NCBI GenBank assembly: GCA_025358025.1
Contig: JANYKW010000099.1
Coordinates: 264,472 to 328,471, forward strand
Origin: Bacteroidia bacterium
GTDB taxonomy: Bacteria > Bacteroidota > Bacteroidia > Bacteroidales > Prolixibacteraceae
Length of the DNA stretch: 64,000 bases
Direction of reading: 5' to 3'
A program made the translations under genes and the position numbers. Shown piece by piece: positions 36,357-45,959 of the stretch. The notes below the pieces were generated by a model. That model was not told where the DNA came from. It saw only the letters and a list, made by a program, of their open reading frames with translations, and did no database searches. Within the stretch, counting starts at the first letter, position 1; every line of letters starts with the position of its first letter.

Positions 36357-37964
36357 ATGAAAAACAGACAATTTTACTTCACTTCATTGTTGGCTTTCAC
36401 GCTTGGAATTACTTCCTGCTCTCAAAGCTTTCTGGAACTTGAACCTAAAACAGGTCAGGTTGAAGCCAACTACTATAAAAACGAGTCACAGGCCCTATTA
36501 GCCCTGACCAGTGTTTACGATGCATATGCAGTACAAAACTGGGCTTTTGCACCCACCATGTCAGATATCTACTCGGACGACACCTTTAGCGGTGGCGCTG
36601 ATGCAGGGGATATGAGCCAGTTTCATGAGATAGAACAGTTTGCAATGACGAATGAAAACGGTGCAGCCAGGGATTTCTGGAACCGTCTTTATGCCGGTGT
36701 ATACCGTGCTAACCTCTATCTTGAAAAACAAAATGAGGTGCCATGGGTCACAGAAGGTCTGAAAGCCCGCATGGAAGCGGAAGCCCTCTTTCTGAGAGGA
36801 TATTTCTATTGGGATCTTGTTCGTCATTATGGTTGGGTACCCATCATTACGCAAGTATTGCCAAGTGTCGAGGATTATAAAACTATTCCGCAAAACACTC
36901 CAAGTGAGGTGTTTAAGCAAATTGCAGCGGATTTATTGAAAGCCGTAGATGTGCTTCCACTTGAAGTTTCTTCGACTGAAAAAGGCCGGATTACCAAAGG
37001 TGCATGCCAGGCTTTGATTGCCCGTATCTACCTGTATCATACCGGCATCAGCGCTATCTCAGGACTTGGGCTTACTGCCGAAAGTTGGAGTGATGGTAAG
37101 ACTGTGATAAACAAACAATATGTAACGACCGCGCTGGAATCAATTATCAGTAGTGGTAAGTATTCATTGATCAGTAGTTATGCTGAACTGTGGGACTGGT
37201 CGAAACAAAATGGTAAAGAGTCCCTGCTGGAAATGCAATATTCAGAAAAAGCCAAATCAGGCGACTGGGGTGGCTGGAATATCAATGGTAACTTCTCCAG
37301 TGTCTGGATTGGCGTTCGTAATCCGGTGGGTGACAATGGCGCACTTTTCCCCGGATGGTCGTTATCTGTGCCTACCTGGAGTCTTGCCAATGAATTTGAA
37401 ACAGGCGACCCACGAAAGGATGTAACAATTTACAATGCGGATGTAAGGCTGACTTCCTACACCAAAGCATATATGAATACCGGTTATTTCAACAGGAAAT
37501 ACATGGCATTGCAGGCTTATATGGGCACCGGCGGTGATCCTGCACATAACTTCCCCAGGAACCACATCGATATCCGGTACGCGGATGTATTACTGATGGC
37601 TTCCGAATTGCAGATGACCACCAATCCAACGAAGGCACTCGGGTATCTCAACCAGGTCAGAACACGTGCGATGGGTAGCGCGGCCGCTTTGACTTCCGTG
37701 ACCCTAGACGCGATTTATCACGAACGTCGTGTTGAATTTGGTGGTGAAGGTTTGCGTAAATGGGATTTGTTAAGAAGAGGACAGGCATATGCTGAAGCTA
37801 AAATTAACGCGAGTTTTGTATTGCCCGTGGGTATAAAAAATCCTTCTGATTTCGGTAACCGTCTTTTCAAATCCAACTCATGGGGTATGTTCCCGATTCC
37901 GGCAGTTGAGATTCGAAATACCAACGCCGGCGTGTTGAAACAATTTGTACCTGCTTACCAATAA
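36357..37964 (+). CDS. SusD/RagB-family glycan-binding lipoprotein (glucan locus)
   Basis: Surface lid and binding protein for the preceding SusC. The start at 36357 (MKNRQFYF) gives a compact lipoprotein signal with lipobox GITSC; the in-frame ATG at 36339 would add six residues and is possible. SusD features are the N-terminal LELEPKTGQVEANYY, the helix MEAEALFLRGYFYWDLVRHYGW, and the C-terminal HERRVEFGGEGLRKWDLLRRG. The length (about 535 residues) is typical. Confidence 0.94.
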   Translation: MKNRQFYFTSLLAFTLGITSCSQSFLELEPKTGQVEANYYKNESQALLALTSVYDAYAVQNWAFAPTMSDIYSDDTFSGGADAGDMSQFHEIEQFAMTNENGAARDFWNRLYAGVYRANLYLEKQNEVPWVTEGLKARMEAEALFLRGYFYWDLVRHYGWVPIITQVLPSVEDYKTIPQNTPSEVFKQIAADLLKAVDVLPLEVSSTEKGRITKGACQALIARIYLYHTGISAISGLGLTAESWSDGKTVINKQYVTTALESIISSGKYSLISSYAELWDWSKQNGKESLLEMQYSEKAKSGDWGGWNINGNFSSVWIGVRNPVGDNGALFPGWSLSVPTWSLANEFETGDPRKDVTIYNADVRLTSYTKAYMNTGYFNRKYMALQAYMGTGGDPAHNFPRNHIDIRYADVLLMASELQMTTNPTKALGYLNQVRTRAMGSAAALTSVTLDAIYHERRVEFGGEGLRKWDLLRRGQAYAEAKINASFVLPVGIKNPSDFGNRLFKSNSWGMFPIPAVEIRNTNAGVLKQFVPAYQ

Positions 37965-37985
37965 TCAAAATCTCTTATAATCAAT

Positions 37986-39749
37986 ATGATAATTGATATG
38001 AAAAAAATTAACGCTATCTTTTCAACGATCGGTATTCTTGCACTTCTTAGCATGTTTACCGGCTGTGAACCACAGATGGATTCAAAACCGGATATCGGGG
38101 CTGCACCGACTGAGAGTCAGCTAAATTTCTCCATTACTCCACAAAGTGGTTCTGATTTTAATTTTGTGATTGAAAATACCTCATCTGTTGTAGGAATTCC
38201 CTCTTTTGATCTTGGTAACGGAAGTAAATCATCCGATACAAAAGTGGTCGGATATTATCCGCTGCCAGGTGAATATACTGTCTCGCTTACACTTGTGACT
38301 AAAGGTGGTTCAGCTACTACCAAGAAAAAAATCACACAGACAAAGACAGATTATTCCATTTTTAACGATCCTAAATTTGTATTTCTTAGTGGAGGAACCA
38401 GTGCTGTAAATGGGAAAACCTGGGTGCTGGACAGTCTGGCGCAGGGTCATATGGGCGTTGGTCCGGCCGGTTCAACCGGATTGTCGTGGTGGTCTGCCAA
38501 TCCATTGGCTAAACAGGCTGTTAAAGTACTGTATGATGACTTCCTTAATTTCAAAATCAACGGATTCGCGGCAACTTATACCAATCATGGTAAAAGTTAT
38601 GTAAAGGATTTCCGCAAAAATGATCCTGCATACAGCAACCCTGTCTTGAATGATGCGGATTATCAGGTAGACTTTACTCCCGCTCCCGGAAAGTGGTTTA
38701 TCGAAACAATCGGTGGCAAAGATTATCTGTCACTGACAGGAACAAAACCGATGTTCCCAATATTTGATACCGGTGCAAAAAATGGTAAGTACCAGATTTT
38801 GAAAATAGAAGCCAACCTGCTTGAGCTGGTTTGCGATGGAGGTGATGGCAATGCATGGCACTATCAGCTAATCCCGCAAGGTTACGTGAAGCCAAAGGTG
38901 ACTTTCGCCGTCGATGTGGCTAAAACTGCCAACGTCAATGAATATGCGGTTAAACTCACGAATGTGGTGATACCCACAGGATTGGCCATCACGAAGGTAA
39001 ATGTCGATTTTGGAGACGGAACCATCAAGGAATCAGCTGATTACACTGCAATCCAGACCAATACGTACATGCGTAAAGGAACTTACAACATCACGGTTAC
39101 GGTTGCAACAACCAATGAAACACTGCAGGTTTCAAAAAGTGTCACCATTGATGCAAACCATCCTTCTTATGTTCCATTCTTACTGGATATGATGGTGGTA
39201 TACAATGATTTCAGTGAAGTCGCTATGGCTCCTGTCCTGGGTCAGGATTGTAATGTAAGCATTGTAGATAATCCATCCAAAGTCTATCCGAATAAATCAT
39301 CAAAGGTGGCCTTCTATTCAAAAACCAACAACGAGTGGGCCAATGCATATATGCAGCTTAAGTCGGGCTATCGTTTTGATTTGCGTCTCCAGCATATCTT
39401 TAAAGTAATGGTGTTTGGCAAGGCCGGTCAGAAAATTCTGATGAAGCTGGAGAATACAGACAGGGGTGGCAATGCATGGCAAACCGGTACGGCCGACCTG
39501 ATTTACACGATCCAAAAAGACAATACATGGGAAGTTGCCAGTTACGATTTTAACGGTGTAAGTGCAGGATGGGACTGGACAGGGGATATTTTCACCGGCA
39601 ATATTGTCGCGGATCCGCGTTTTAACCACGATTTCTACAATGTGGTCAGGATCATGTGCAATCCCGGCGTAGCCACAGGGACACATCAGTTTTACCTGGA
39701 TGACCTTTCAGGACCTCACGTTGAGGGACTTAAATCCGGTAAGTTGTAG
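37986..39749 (+). CDS. PKD-domain surface glycan-binding lipoprotein (SGBP-like)
   Basis: A 587-residue lipoprotein (lipobox MFTGC, Cys27; Met5 at 37998 is an equally good start). Two PKD-like Ig domains can be seen: a weak one near residues 55-120 (LPGEYTVSLTLVTKGG) and a clear one near 335-395 (VNVDFGDGTIKES, then KGTYNITVTVAT). The C-terminal 180 residues look like a carbohydrate-binding beta-sandwich (FYLDDLSGP near the end). It occupies the SusE/SGBP position after SusC and SusD and has no catalytic motif. The role is a surface binding protein for the locus glycan. A strong terminator follows. Confidence 0.85.
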   Translation: MIIDMKKINAIFSTIGILALLSMFTGCEPQMDSKPDIGAAPTESQLNFSITPQSGSDFNFVIENTSSVVGIPSFDLGNGSKSSDTKVVGYYPLPGEYTVSLTLVTKGGSATTKKKITQTKTDYSIFNDPKFVFLSGGTSAVNGKTWVLDSLAQGHMGVGPAGSTGLSWWSANPLAKQAVKVLYDDFLNFKINGFAATYTNHGKSYVKDFRKNDPAYSNPVLNDADYQVDFTPAPGKWFIETIGGKDYLSLTGTKPMFPIFDTGAKNGKYQILKIEANLLELVCDGGDGNAWHYQLIPQGYVKPKVTFAVDVAKTANVNEYAVKLTNVVIPTGLAITKVNVDFGDGTIKESADYTAIQTNTYMRKGTYNITVTVATTNETLQVSKSVTIDANHPSYVPFLLDMMVVYNDFSEVAMAPVLGQDCNVSIVDNPSKVYPNKSSKVAFYSKTNNEWANAYMQLKSGYRFDLRLQHIFKVMVFGKAGQKILMKLENTDRGGNAWQTGTADLIYTIQKDNTWEVASYDFNGVSAGWDWTGDIFTGNIVADPRFNHDFYNVVRIMCNPGVATGTHQFYLDDLSGPHVEGLKSGKL

Positions 39750-39764
39750 TAGTTGATTCATATA

Positions 39765-39806
39765 GAACCTTGCTTGTCATTCAATACTGACAAGCGGGGT
39801 TCTTTT
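39765..39806 (+). terminator. Strong intrinsic terminator splitting the glucan locus
   Basis: GAACCTT-GCTTGTCA (39765-39779) pairs with TGACAAGC-GGGGTTC (39788-39802), giving a 15-bp stem including two G-U pairs, followed by TTTT. It lies between the surface-protein genes and the enzyme genes. Confidence 0.85.
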
Positions 39807-39831
39807 CAAAACGCTTAAAAAATAAAAAGAG

Positions 39832-42090
39832 ATGATCTCTTTTCTTAAATCGGTTATTGCCGTTTCGGTTGTGACAGTGCTTCTTTTTGTTGTGGCTTGC
39901 CGGCCTCAGAGCAAAACATCCGGAAAACCGGATTTGCAGGTTGAAGATCTTCTGGCAAAAATGACACTGGATGAAAAATTGGGTCAGATGTCACAGATTG
40001 ATCCTGGCTTCGCCGGAGGGGAAGAGCAGTTAAAAAAGGCTGTCAGAGATGGAAGATATGGTTCATTTCTCAATATGTTTGGTGTTGAAAGAGTCAACGA
40101 AATTCAGAAAATAGCGGTAGAAGAGAGTCGCCTTGGAATACCATTGCTGATTGGAAGAGATGTCATACATGGCTACCGGACCATTTTCCCTATCCCACTG
40201 GGGATGGCTGCCTCATGGAACCCGGAGATCATCCGGAAAGCTTTCCGTATCTCATCGATTGAAGCGGCATCCCAGGGAATACGCTGGACTTTTGCCCCGA
40301 TGATTGATATTACATGGGATCCCAGGTGGGGGAGGATTGCCGAAGGATGTGGCGAAGATCCTTACCTTGCATCTTCTTTGGCGAAAGCCATGGTTGAGGG
40401 AATTCAGGGAGAGAATCTAAAGGATCCAACCGCTGTGGCTGCCTGTGCCAAGCATTTCGCCGGTTACGGTTTTGCAGAAGCCGGGCGTGATTACAATACT
40501 ACCTATATACCTGAACCTTTGCTGCGGAATGTTGTGCTTAAACCTTTTAAAGCTGCCGCGGATGCCGGTGCACTTACCTTCATGTCGGCATTCAATGATT
40601 TGAACGGAGTGCCAGCCTCCGGAAATGAGTTTACCTTAAAGAAAATATTGCGCGAGGAGTGGAAATACAAAGGAATGGTCGTAAGTGACTGGGGATCTGT
40701 TACTGAGATGATAAACCACGGTTTTTGCGCCAATGAAAAAGAGGCCGCCCAAAAAGCTATTTCGGCCGGTGTCGATATGGAAATGTCAGGCAGTTCTTAC
40801 TCCTCAAATGCCAAACAGCTGCTGCAGGAGAATAAGATTAACCAGGCAATGATTGATGATGCAGTCCGGTATATCCTGAAAGTAAAATTTGACCTGGGAC
40901 TGTTTGAGAATCCATATGTAAATCCTGACCTGGAAAAATCAATTTTGAAGCCCGATTTTCTCGATCATGCACGAAAAGTGGCACGGGAAAGTATCGTCCT
41001 CCTGAAAAATGAAAATAACACATTGCCGCTTTCCAATAAAATTGGTTCAGTAGCAGTAATGGGCCCATTGGCTGATTCTCCCCGCGATCAGCTCGGTACC
41101 TGGGTCTTTGACGGAAAAGCAGAGAATTCGGTGACACCGCTACATTCGCTGAAGGAATTTCTTGGAGGGGAAAGAGTTAACTACGTTCAGGGCTTATCTT
41201 ACAGCCGGGATAAAAGTACCGCGGCATTTCAAAAATGTATAGCTGCCGCGAAATCATCAGATGCCATCCTGTTTTTTGCCGGAGAAGAGTGGATCTTATC
41301 TGGAGAAGGTCAGTCGAGAGGCGAAATTAATATTCCAGGTGCACAGGATGAATTAATCGCGGAACTTGCAAAAACAGGAAAACCGCTTATTGTTGTGGTG
41401 ATGGCCGGCAGACCCCTCGCTATCGGGAATACCCTTAAAAATTCGGATGCACTGCTCTATGCATGGCATGGCGGAACCATGAGCGGTCCGGCAATAAGCG
41501 ATATCCTTTTCGGAATTGAATCACCTTCCGGGAAACTCCCTGTAACTTTTGTAAAAGGTTCCGGTCAGATTCCGTTTTATTACTACAGGAACAATACCGG
41601 AAGACCAGCTTCCGAGGCTTTTTATACGCCGATTGACAGCATTCCGCAGATTAACCCGCAAAGTTCCCTGGGTTATAAATCATTTCATCTCGATTATGGA
41701 TACAAACCATTGTTGCCTTTTGGTTATGGCTTGAGTTACACGACATTTGACTATAACAATTTGTCATTATCTTCGTTGTCAATGTCTGCATCCGGTTCAG
41801 TAAAAATTAGTGCGACCGTTACCAATTCCGGTGAAAGGGATGCGGATGAGATTGTCCAGTTGTATATCCGCGACAGGGTGGGTTCAATTACACGTCCGAT
41901 TAAAGAGTTGAAGGGATTTTCCAAAGTTCACATCAGGCAGGGTGAAAAGGCGAAAGTAGAATTTACCTTGTACGGCAAAGATCTTGAATTTTTCAACGGA
42001 AAAGATTATGTTATCGAACCCGGTGAGTTTGATGTCTGGATCGGACCTGATTCAGACAACGGATTGCACGGAGAATTTACCATACAATAG
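39832..42090 (+). CDS. bglX: Glycoside hydrolase family 3 beta-glucosidase, lipoprotein
   Basis: Releases glucose from the non-reducing end of beta-glucan oligosaccharides, probably in the periplasm. A lipoprotein signal (lipobox VVAC, Cys23) is followed by the TIM-barrel domain with KHF (207-209) and the nucleophile Asp in MVVSDWGS (D286). The second domain has GEEWILSGEGQSR, and a C-terminal fibronectin-III-like domain begins near residue 655. At 752 residues it is full length. First of three enzyme genes after the terminator. Confidence 0.94.
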   Translation: MISFLKSVIAVSVVTVLLFVVACRPQSKTSGKPDLQVEDLLAKMTLDEKLGQMSQIDPGFAGGEEQLKKAVRDGRYGSFLNMFGVERVNEIQKIAVEESRLGIPLLIGRDVIHGYRTIFPIPLGMAASWNPEIIRKAFRISSIEAASQGIRWTFAPMIDITWDPRWGRIAEGCGEDPYLASSLAKAMVEGIQGENLKDPTAVAACAKHFAGYGFAEAGRDYNTTYIPEPLLRNVVLKPFKAAADAGALTFMSAFNDLNGVPASGNEFTLKKILREEWKYKGMVVSDWGSVTEMINHGFCANEKEAAQKAISAGVDMEMSGSSYSSNAKQLLQENKINQAMIDDAVRYILKVKFDLGLFENPYVNPDLEKSILKPDFLDHARKVARESIVLLKNENNTLPLSNKIGSVAVMGPLADSPRDQLGTWVFDGKAENSVTPLHSLKEFLGGERVNYVQGLSYSRDKSTAAFQKCIAAAKSSDAILFFAGEEWILSGEGQSRGEINIPGAQDELIAELAKTGKPLIVVVMAGRPLAIGNTLKNSDALLYAWHGGTMSGPAISDILFGIESPSGKLPVTFVKGSGQIPFYYYRNNTGRPASEAFYTPIDSIPQINPQSSLGYKSFHLDYGYKPLLPFGYGLSYTTFDYNNLSLSSLSMSASGSVKISATVTNSGERDADEIVQLYIRDRVGSITRPIKELKGFSKVHIRQGEKAKVEFTLYGKDLEFFNGKDYVIEPGEFDVWIGPDSDNGLHGEFTIQ

Positions 42091-42103
42091 TTAATATTGC
42101 TAA

Positions 42104-42934
42104 ATGAAAAATATGCTTTTTATACATCTGCTTTTAAGTACATTCCTTCTTCAGAATTGTGCGAAGGAAAATGATCCCGCACCACCGGTAGATCCGCCAA
42201 ACAGAGTGTATCAGTTGGTTTGGAGTGATGAGTTCGACAAGGATGGTTTGCCTGATGCTTCCCGGTGGAGTTATGATACCGATGGAAATGCCAACGGCTG
42301 GGGAAATAACGAAGCGCAGTATTATACCAGCAATCGTTTATCCAATGCTGAAGTAAAAGGCGGTAATCTTTATATAACCGCCATTAAAGAAGATATGGGT
42401 GGGAAAAAATATACCTCGGCACGCTTGATTACCAAATCCAAAGGCGACTGGCTGTATGGTAAAGTGGAGGTAAAAGCCATTCTCCCGGATGGCCGGGGAA
42501 TGTGGCCTGCCATCTGGATGTTGCCGACCGACTGGGAATACGGCGGCTGGCCTTCCAGCGGTGAGATAGATATTATGGAGAATGTGGGATACGACCCATT
42601 CTGGATTGTAGCTTCTGCTCACACATTCTCATATAACCATGTTCTTGGTACACAAAAGAGTAACAAGGTGAAAATCGACGACTGCTATACGGCTTTTCAT
42701 CTCTACAGAATAGAATGGGAGGCTTCCGAATACCGGATTTATGTTGATGATCAACTCATCTTTACATTCAAAAATGAAGGCAAGGGTTATAAGGTTTGGC
42801 CATTCGACAAGCGGTTTCACCTGTTGCTGAATGTGGCTGTAGGTGGAAACTGGGGTGGATCCCAGGGAATTGATGATACGATCTTCCCCAGGAAGATGGT
42901 GGTGGATTATGTCAGGGTCTATCAGAAGAAGTAA
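42104..42934 (+). CDS. Glycoside hydrolase family 16 endo-beta-1,3(4)-glucanase (laminarinase-type)
   Basis: Cuts beta-1,3-glucan chains internally. The lipoprotein signal (LLQNC, Cys19) suggests a surface or periplasmic location. The GH16 active site is complete: EIDIMEN with nucleophile E154, D156 and acid/base E159. WSDEFD near the N-terminus of the domain and WPAIWMLP before the site match laminarinase-type members. The extra Met between Asp and the second Glu is the beta-bulge form usual for laminarinases and unlike lichenase-type enzymes. It starts 13 bp after the GH3 stop. Confidence 0.94.
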   Translation: MKNMLFIHLLLSTFLLQNCAKENDPAPPVDPPNRVYQLVWSDEFDKDGLPDASRWSYDTDGNANGWGNNEAQYYTSNRLSNAEVKGGNLYITAIKEDMGGKKYTSARLITKSKGDWLYGKVEVKAILPDGRGMWPAIWMLPTDWEYGGWPSSGEIDIMENVGYDPFWIVASAHTFSYNHVLGTQKSNKVKIDDCYTAFHLYRIEWEASEYRIYVDDQLIFTFKNEGKGYKVWPFDKRFHLLLNVAVGGNWGGSQGIDDTIFPRKMVVDYVRVYQKK

Positions 42935-42992
42935 TCTCCGGGAGGGCCTTATTTTCTGTTTTAAAAAGTTAATCCGATAATAAAATCCGGTT

Positions 42993-44432
42993 TTGAGAAA
43001 TATTCTGTTGATAACGGTTTTTTCACTTCTTTTTTTCTCCTGCAACAGGTGTTCAAAAAAGAGCGGTACGAATGATTTCCCCGATAAACCAAATAGTAGT
43101 TCCGGAACGGATGTAGAAGCATGGCTGACCTCCCCGCAGGAGGGCGTGCTTTTTAAAAAGCAAAGCGGCAGCCTTATTTTTGAAAGCTCGTCCAATACGG
43201 AGGCCACTATCGAGGCAGATACTACGCAAACTTTCCAGGAGATCGACGGATTCGGTAACTGCCTCACGGGAGGCAGCGCCATGCTGCTTAATGCCATGGA
43301 TGCCACAACCCGGAAGGCCCTTTTAACAGAGCTTTTCGCTGTTGATGGCACCAATATAGGGATCAGCTATCTGCGTATCAGTATTGGCGCATCCGACCTT
43401 AGCGACCGTGTTTTTTCGTATGATGATATGCCGGCGAGTCAAACGGATCCCGATCTCTCGCATTTCTCTGTCGATATGGAAAAAAAGGATTTGATTCCGG
43501 TGCTGAAAGAGATTCTGAGCATTAATCCTACCGTTAAAATCATGGGCTCACCATGGTCTCCGCCTGCATGGATGAAAACAAACCAAAACAGCAAAGGGGG
43601 AAGCCTTAAAACCGAATTTTATGATGCCTATGCAGCTTATTTTGTAAAATATATCCAGGCTTTTAAATCGGAAGGCATCCGTATTGATGCCATCACCATT
43701 CAAAATGAACCTTTGCATCCCGGGAACCAGCCAAGTATGCTTATGCTGGCAGAAGAACAAAGGGATTTTATCAAAAAGAACCTGGGACCAGCATTCGCAA
43801 AAGCTTCTATAGATACTAAAATTATTGTGTATGACCACAATGCTGACCGGCCTGATTATCCGATGACCATTCTCAGCGATCCGGAAGCGGCCAAATATGT
43901 TGATGGATCCGCTTTTCACCTGTATGGTGGCAGCATTGACGCGCTGTCGACGGTCCACAATGCCTACCCTTCAAAAAATCTCTATTTTACTGAGCAATGG
44001 ATTGGCGCTCCCGGAAATCTTCCGGGAGATCTTGCCTGGCACATCCGGACGCTGATAATCGGGGCTACCCGTAACTGGTCACGGAACGTGCTGGAATGGA
44101 ATATGGCTGCTGATCCGGGCAACGATCCGCATACTGTTGGAGGTTGTGACCAGTGTCTTGGAACCGTTACCATCAGTGGTAACAGTTTTACCCGAAATCC
44201 GGCATGGTATATACTTGCTCATGCTTCAAAATTTGTCAGGCCAGGTTCACTGCGTATTCAGTCAAACCAGCCTTCAGGCCTTCCCAATGTGGCATTTAAG
44301 ACACCAGGAGGAAAGAAAGTGCTGATAGTATTGAACGACAGTGGGAGTCAGAAAAATTTCAACCTGAAATTCAGGGGTAAAATTGTAAAGACAGCATTGA
44401 ATAAGGGTGCGGTGTGCACCTATGTGTGGTAA
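42993..44432 (+). CDS. Glycoside hydrolase family 30 beta-glucanase/glucosidase (TTG start)
   Basis: Probably removes beta-1,6-linked glucose branches, as other GH30 enzymes in laminarin loci do. Translation must begin at the TTG at 42993. An in-frame TAA lies at 42981-42983, and only this start gives the lipoprotein signal MRNILLITVFSLLFFSC. The GH30 hallmarks are FQEIDGFGNCLTGGSA (81-96), acid/base E239 in TIQNEP and nucleophile E334 in FTEQW. The C-terminal beta domain is present, and the 479-residue length is normal. The 3' end of the gene is partly repeated just downstream. Confidence 0.92.
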   Translation: MRNILLITVFSLLFFSCNRCSKKSGTNDFPDKPNSSSGTDVEAWLTSPQEGVLFKKQSGSLIFESSSNTEATIEADTTQTFQEIDGFGNCLTGGSAMLLNAMDATTRKALLTELFAVDGTNIGISYLRISIGASDLSDRVFSYDDMPASQTDPDLSHFSVDMEKKDLIPVLKEILSINPTVKIMGSPWSPPAWMKTNQNSKGGSLKTEFYDAYAAYFVKYIQAFKSEGIRIDAITIQNEPLHPGNQPSMLMLAEEQRDFIKKNLGPAFAKASIDTKIIVYDHNADRPDYPMTILSDPEAAKYVDGSAFHLYGGSIDALSTVHNAYPSKNLYFTEQWIGAPGNLPGDLAWHIRTLIIGATRNWSRNVLEWNMAADPGNDPHTVGGCDQCLGTVTISGNSFTRNPAWYILAHASKFVRPGSLRIQSNQPSGLPNVAFKTPGGKKVLIVLNDSGSQKNFNLKFRGKIVKTALNKGAVCTYVW

Positions 44433-44507
44433 GGAACCTCAGTAAATTTGGTCATCACAGGAAGCTTAATCAGTGTGCGGTGTGTGCCCATGTGTGGTAA
44501 GGAATCC
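44407..44507. repeat. Direct repeat of the GH30 3' end
   Basis: The segment GTGCGGTGTGCACCTATG followed by TGTGGTAAGGAA at about 44407-44436, which holds the GH30 stop codon, recurs with three base changes at about 44476-44505, 69 bp further on. The second copy lies in the gap before the convergent pncB gene. Confidence 0.7.
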
Positions 44508-44531
44508 GGGATGCCTGTTGTAGCTTTGAAA

Positions 44532-45959
44532 TTACTGCATCGTACTTTGGTAGTGCGCCACCAGCTGGTTTCTCAAAGAAAGCAGTGATTCGGAAATTCC
44601 AACTTTGAAAAGATGTGGCATGATGAACCGTTTGTGCTCTTCAGGCAGCCGGGTGGCCTGCTGACAAAGATATTGATGGCATTCGGAAGGTGATGGCATG
44701 GGGTGCAACACCGATCCTTTTTCGTAAACAGGCTGGAGCAGCTGTTCTTTTCTGAGATGACCAACCCGGGTCTTTTTATCAGGCTGTGTGGGGTGAAATA
44801 GCCACTCGCAATCCGTGGGATTTTCGTGCTCAAGCAGGATACCATCCCGGTAGATATTTCCTTCTTCATCAAAATAACGCCACAACATTTTCTTTCCGGG
44901 AAGGGTATTCTTTGAAATGTTTTCAGAGATTTTCATGCTCGGCTTTCCTCCAATATGGCACAATTTGTAAACGCCATCGAGCGAGGCATCCGGTTTACCC
45001 GTTACCAGTTCGGTTCCGATTCCAAATCCATCTATCGGCGCATGCTGGTCCTCCAGACTTTTTATTACATGCTCATTCAGCTGATTGGATACAAATATTT
45101 TAATATAATTCAATCCCTCTTTATCCAACATTTTTCGTGCTTTTTTGCTGAGATAGGCAAGGTCGCCACTGTCGAGGCGGATACCAGCCAGATGTTCACC
45201 TTTTTGCTCCAGTTCATTTGCCACCCTGATGGCATTGGGAACTCCGCTGCGAAGGGTATCATAGGTGTCAACCACCAGGATGGATTTTTTTGGATTGATT
45301 TGTGCATAGGTACGGAAAGCTGTCAGCTCACTATCGAAACTTTGTACCCAGCTATGTGCCATTGTCCCGGAAACCGGGAGATGGTAAAGATATCCGGCCT
45401 GAACATTGGATGTAGAATCTGCCCCTCCGATAATGGCAGCCCTGCTGGCCTGGAGTCCGCCAAATCCATGTGCTCTTCGAAGTCCAAAATCCGAAAATAT
45501 CTTCCCGTTGGCTGCCAGTTTTACGCGAAAGGCCTTGGTAGCCACGAGAGACTGAAAGTTGAGGATATTCAGCAATAAGGTCTCAATTAGTTGTGCCTCA
45601 ATGAGATTGGCTTCAATTCGAACAATTGGCTCGTTGGGAAATACCAACTCGCCCTCCCGGACTGACAGGATTTTCCCGTTAAAATAAAAGGTTTTAAGAA
45701 AATCAAGAAAATCCGGTTTTAAACCCAGCAAACGCAAATACCTGATCGCTTCTTCATCATAGGTGAAGGATTGAAGTTGTTCCAGGAAGTCTGCAAGGCC
45801 GGCAAAAACCAGGAAGCCACCGCTGAAAGGGTTGGTACGAAAAAAATAGTCGAATACTGCTTTCTCCTGCTGTTTGCCGGCATAAAAATAGCCCTGCGCC
45901 ATGGATAGCTCATAAAAATCTGTATATAAGCCATTTATACGAACAGGATGAGCGCCCAT
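44532..45959 (-). CDS. pncB: Nicotinate phosphoribosyltransferase
   Basis: Salvages nicotinate to nicotinate mononucleotide for NAD synthesis. It is 475 residues. Motifs seen: YTDFYELSMAQGYF at the N-terminus, FSDFGLRRAHG, the segment SGTMAHSWVQSFDSEL, VDTYDT, GIRLDSGDL and GFGIGTEL, in the order usual for the long bacterial form. The ATG directly abuts the purA stop (45959/45960), so the two genes are co-transcribed. Confidence 0.95.
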   Translation of the reverse strand: MGAHPVRINGLYTDFYELSMAQGYFYAGKQQEKAVFDYFFRTNPFSGGFLVFAGLADFLEQLQSFTYDEEAIRYLRLLGLKPDFLDFLKTFYFNGKILSVREGELVFPNEPIVRIEANLIEAQLIETLLLNILNFQSLVATKAFRVKLAANGKIFSDFGLRRAHGFGGLQASRAAIIGGADSTSNVQAGYLYHLPVSGTMAHSWVQSFDSELTAFRTYAQINPKKSILVVDTYDTLRSGVPNAIRVANELEQKGEHLAGIRLDSGDLAYLSKKARKMLDKEGLNYIKIFVSNQLNEHVIKSLEDQHAPIDGFGIGTELVTGKPDASLDGVYKLCHIGGKPSMKISENISKNTLPGKKMLWRYFDEEGNIYRDGILLEHENPTDCEWLFHPTQPDKKTRVGHLRKEQLLQPVYEKGSVLHPMPSPSECHQYLCQQATRLPEEHKRFIMPHLFKVGISESLLSLRNQLVAHYQSTMQ

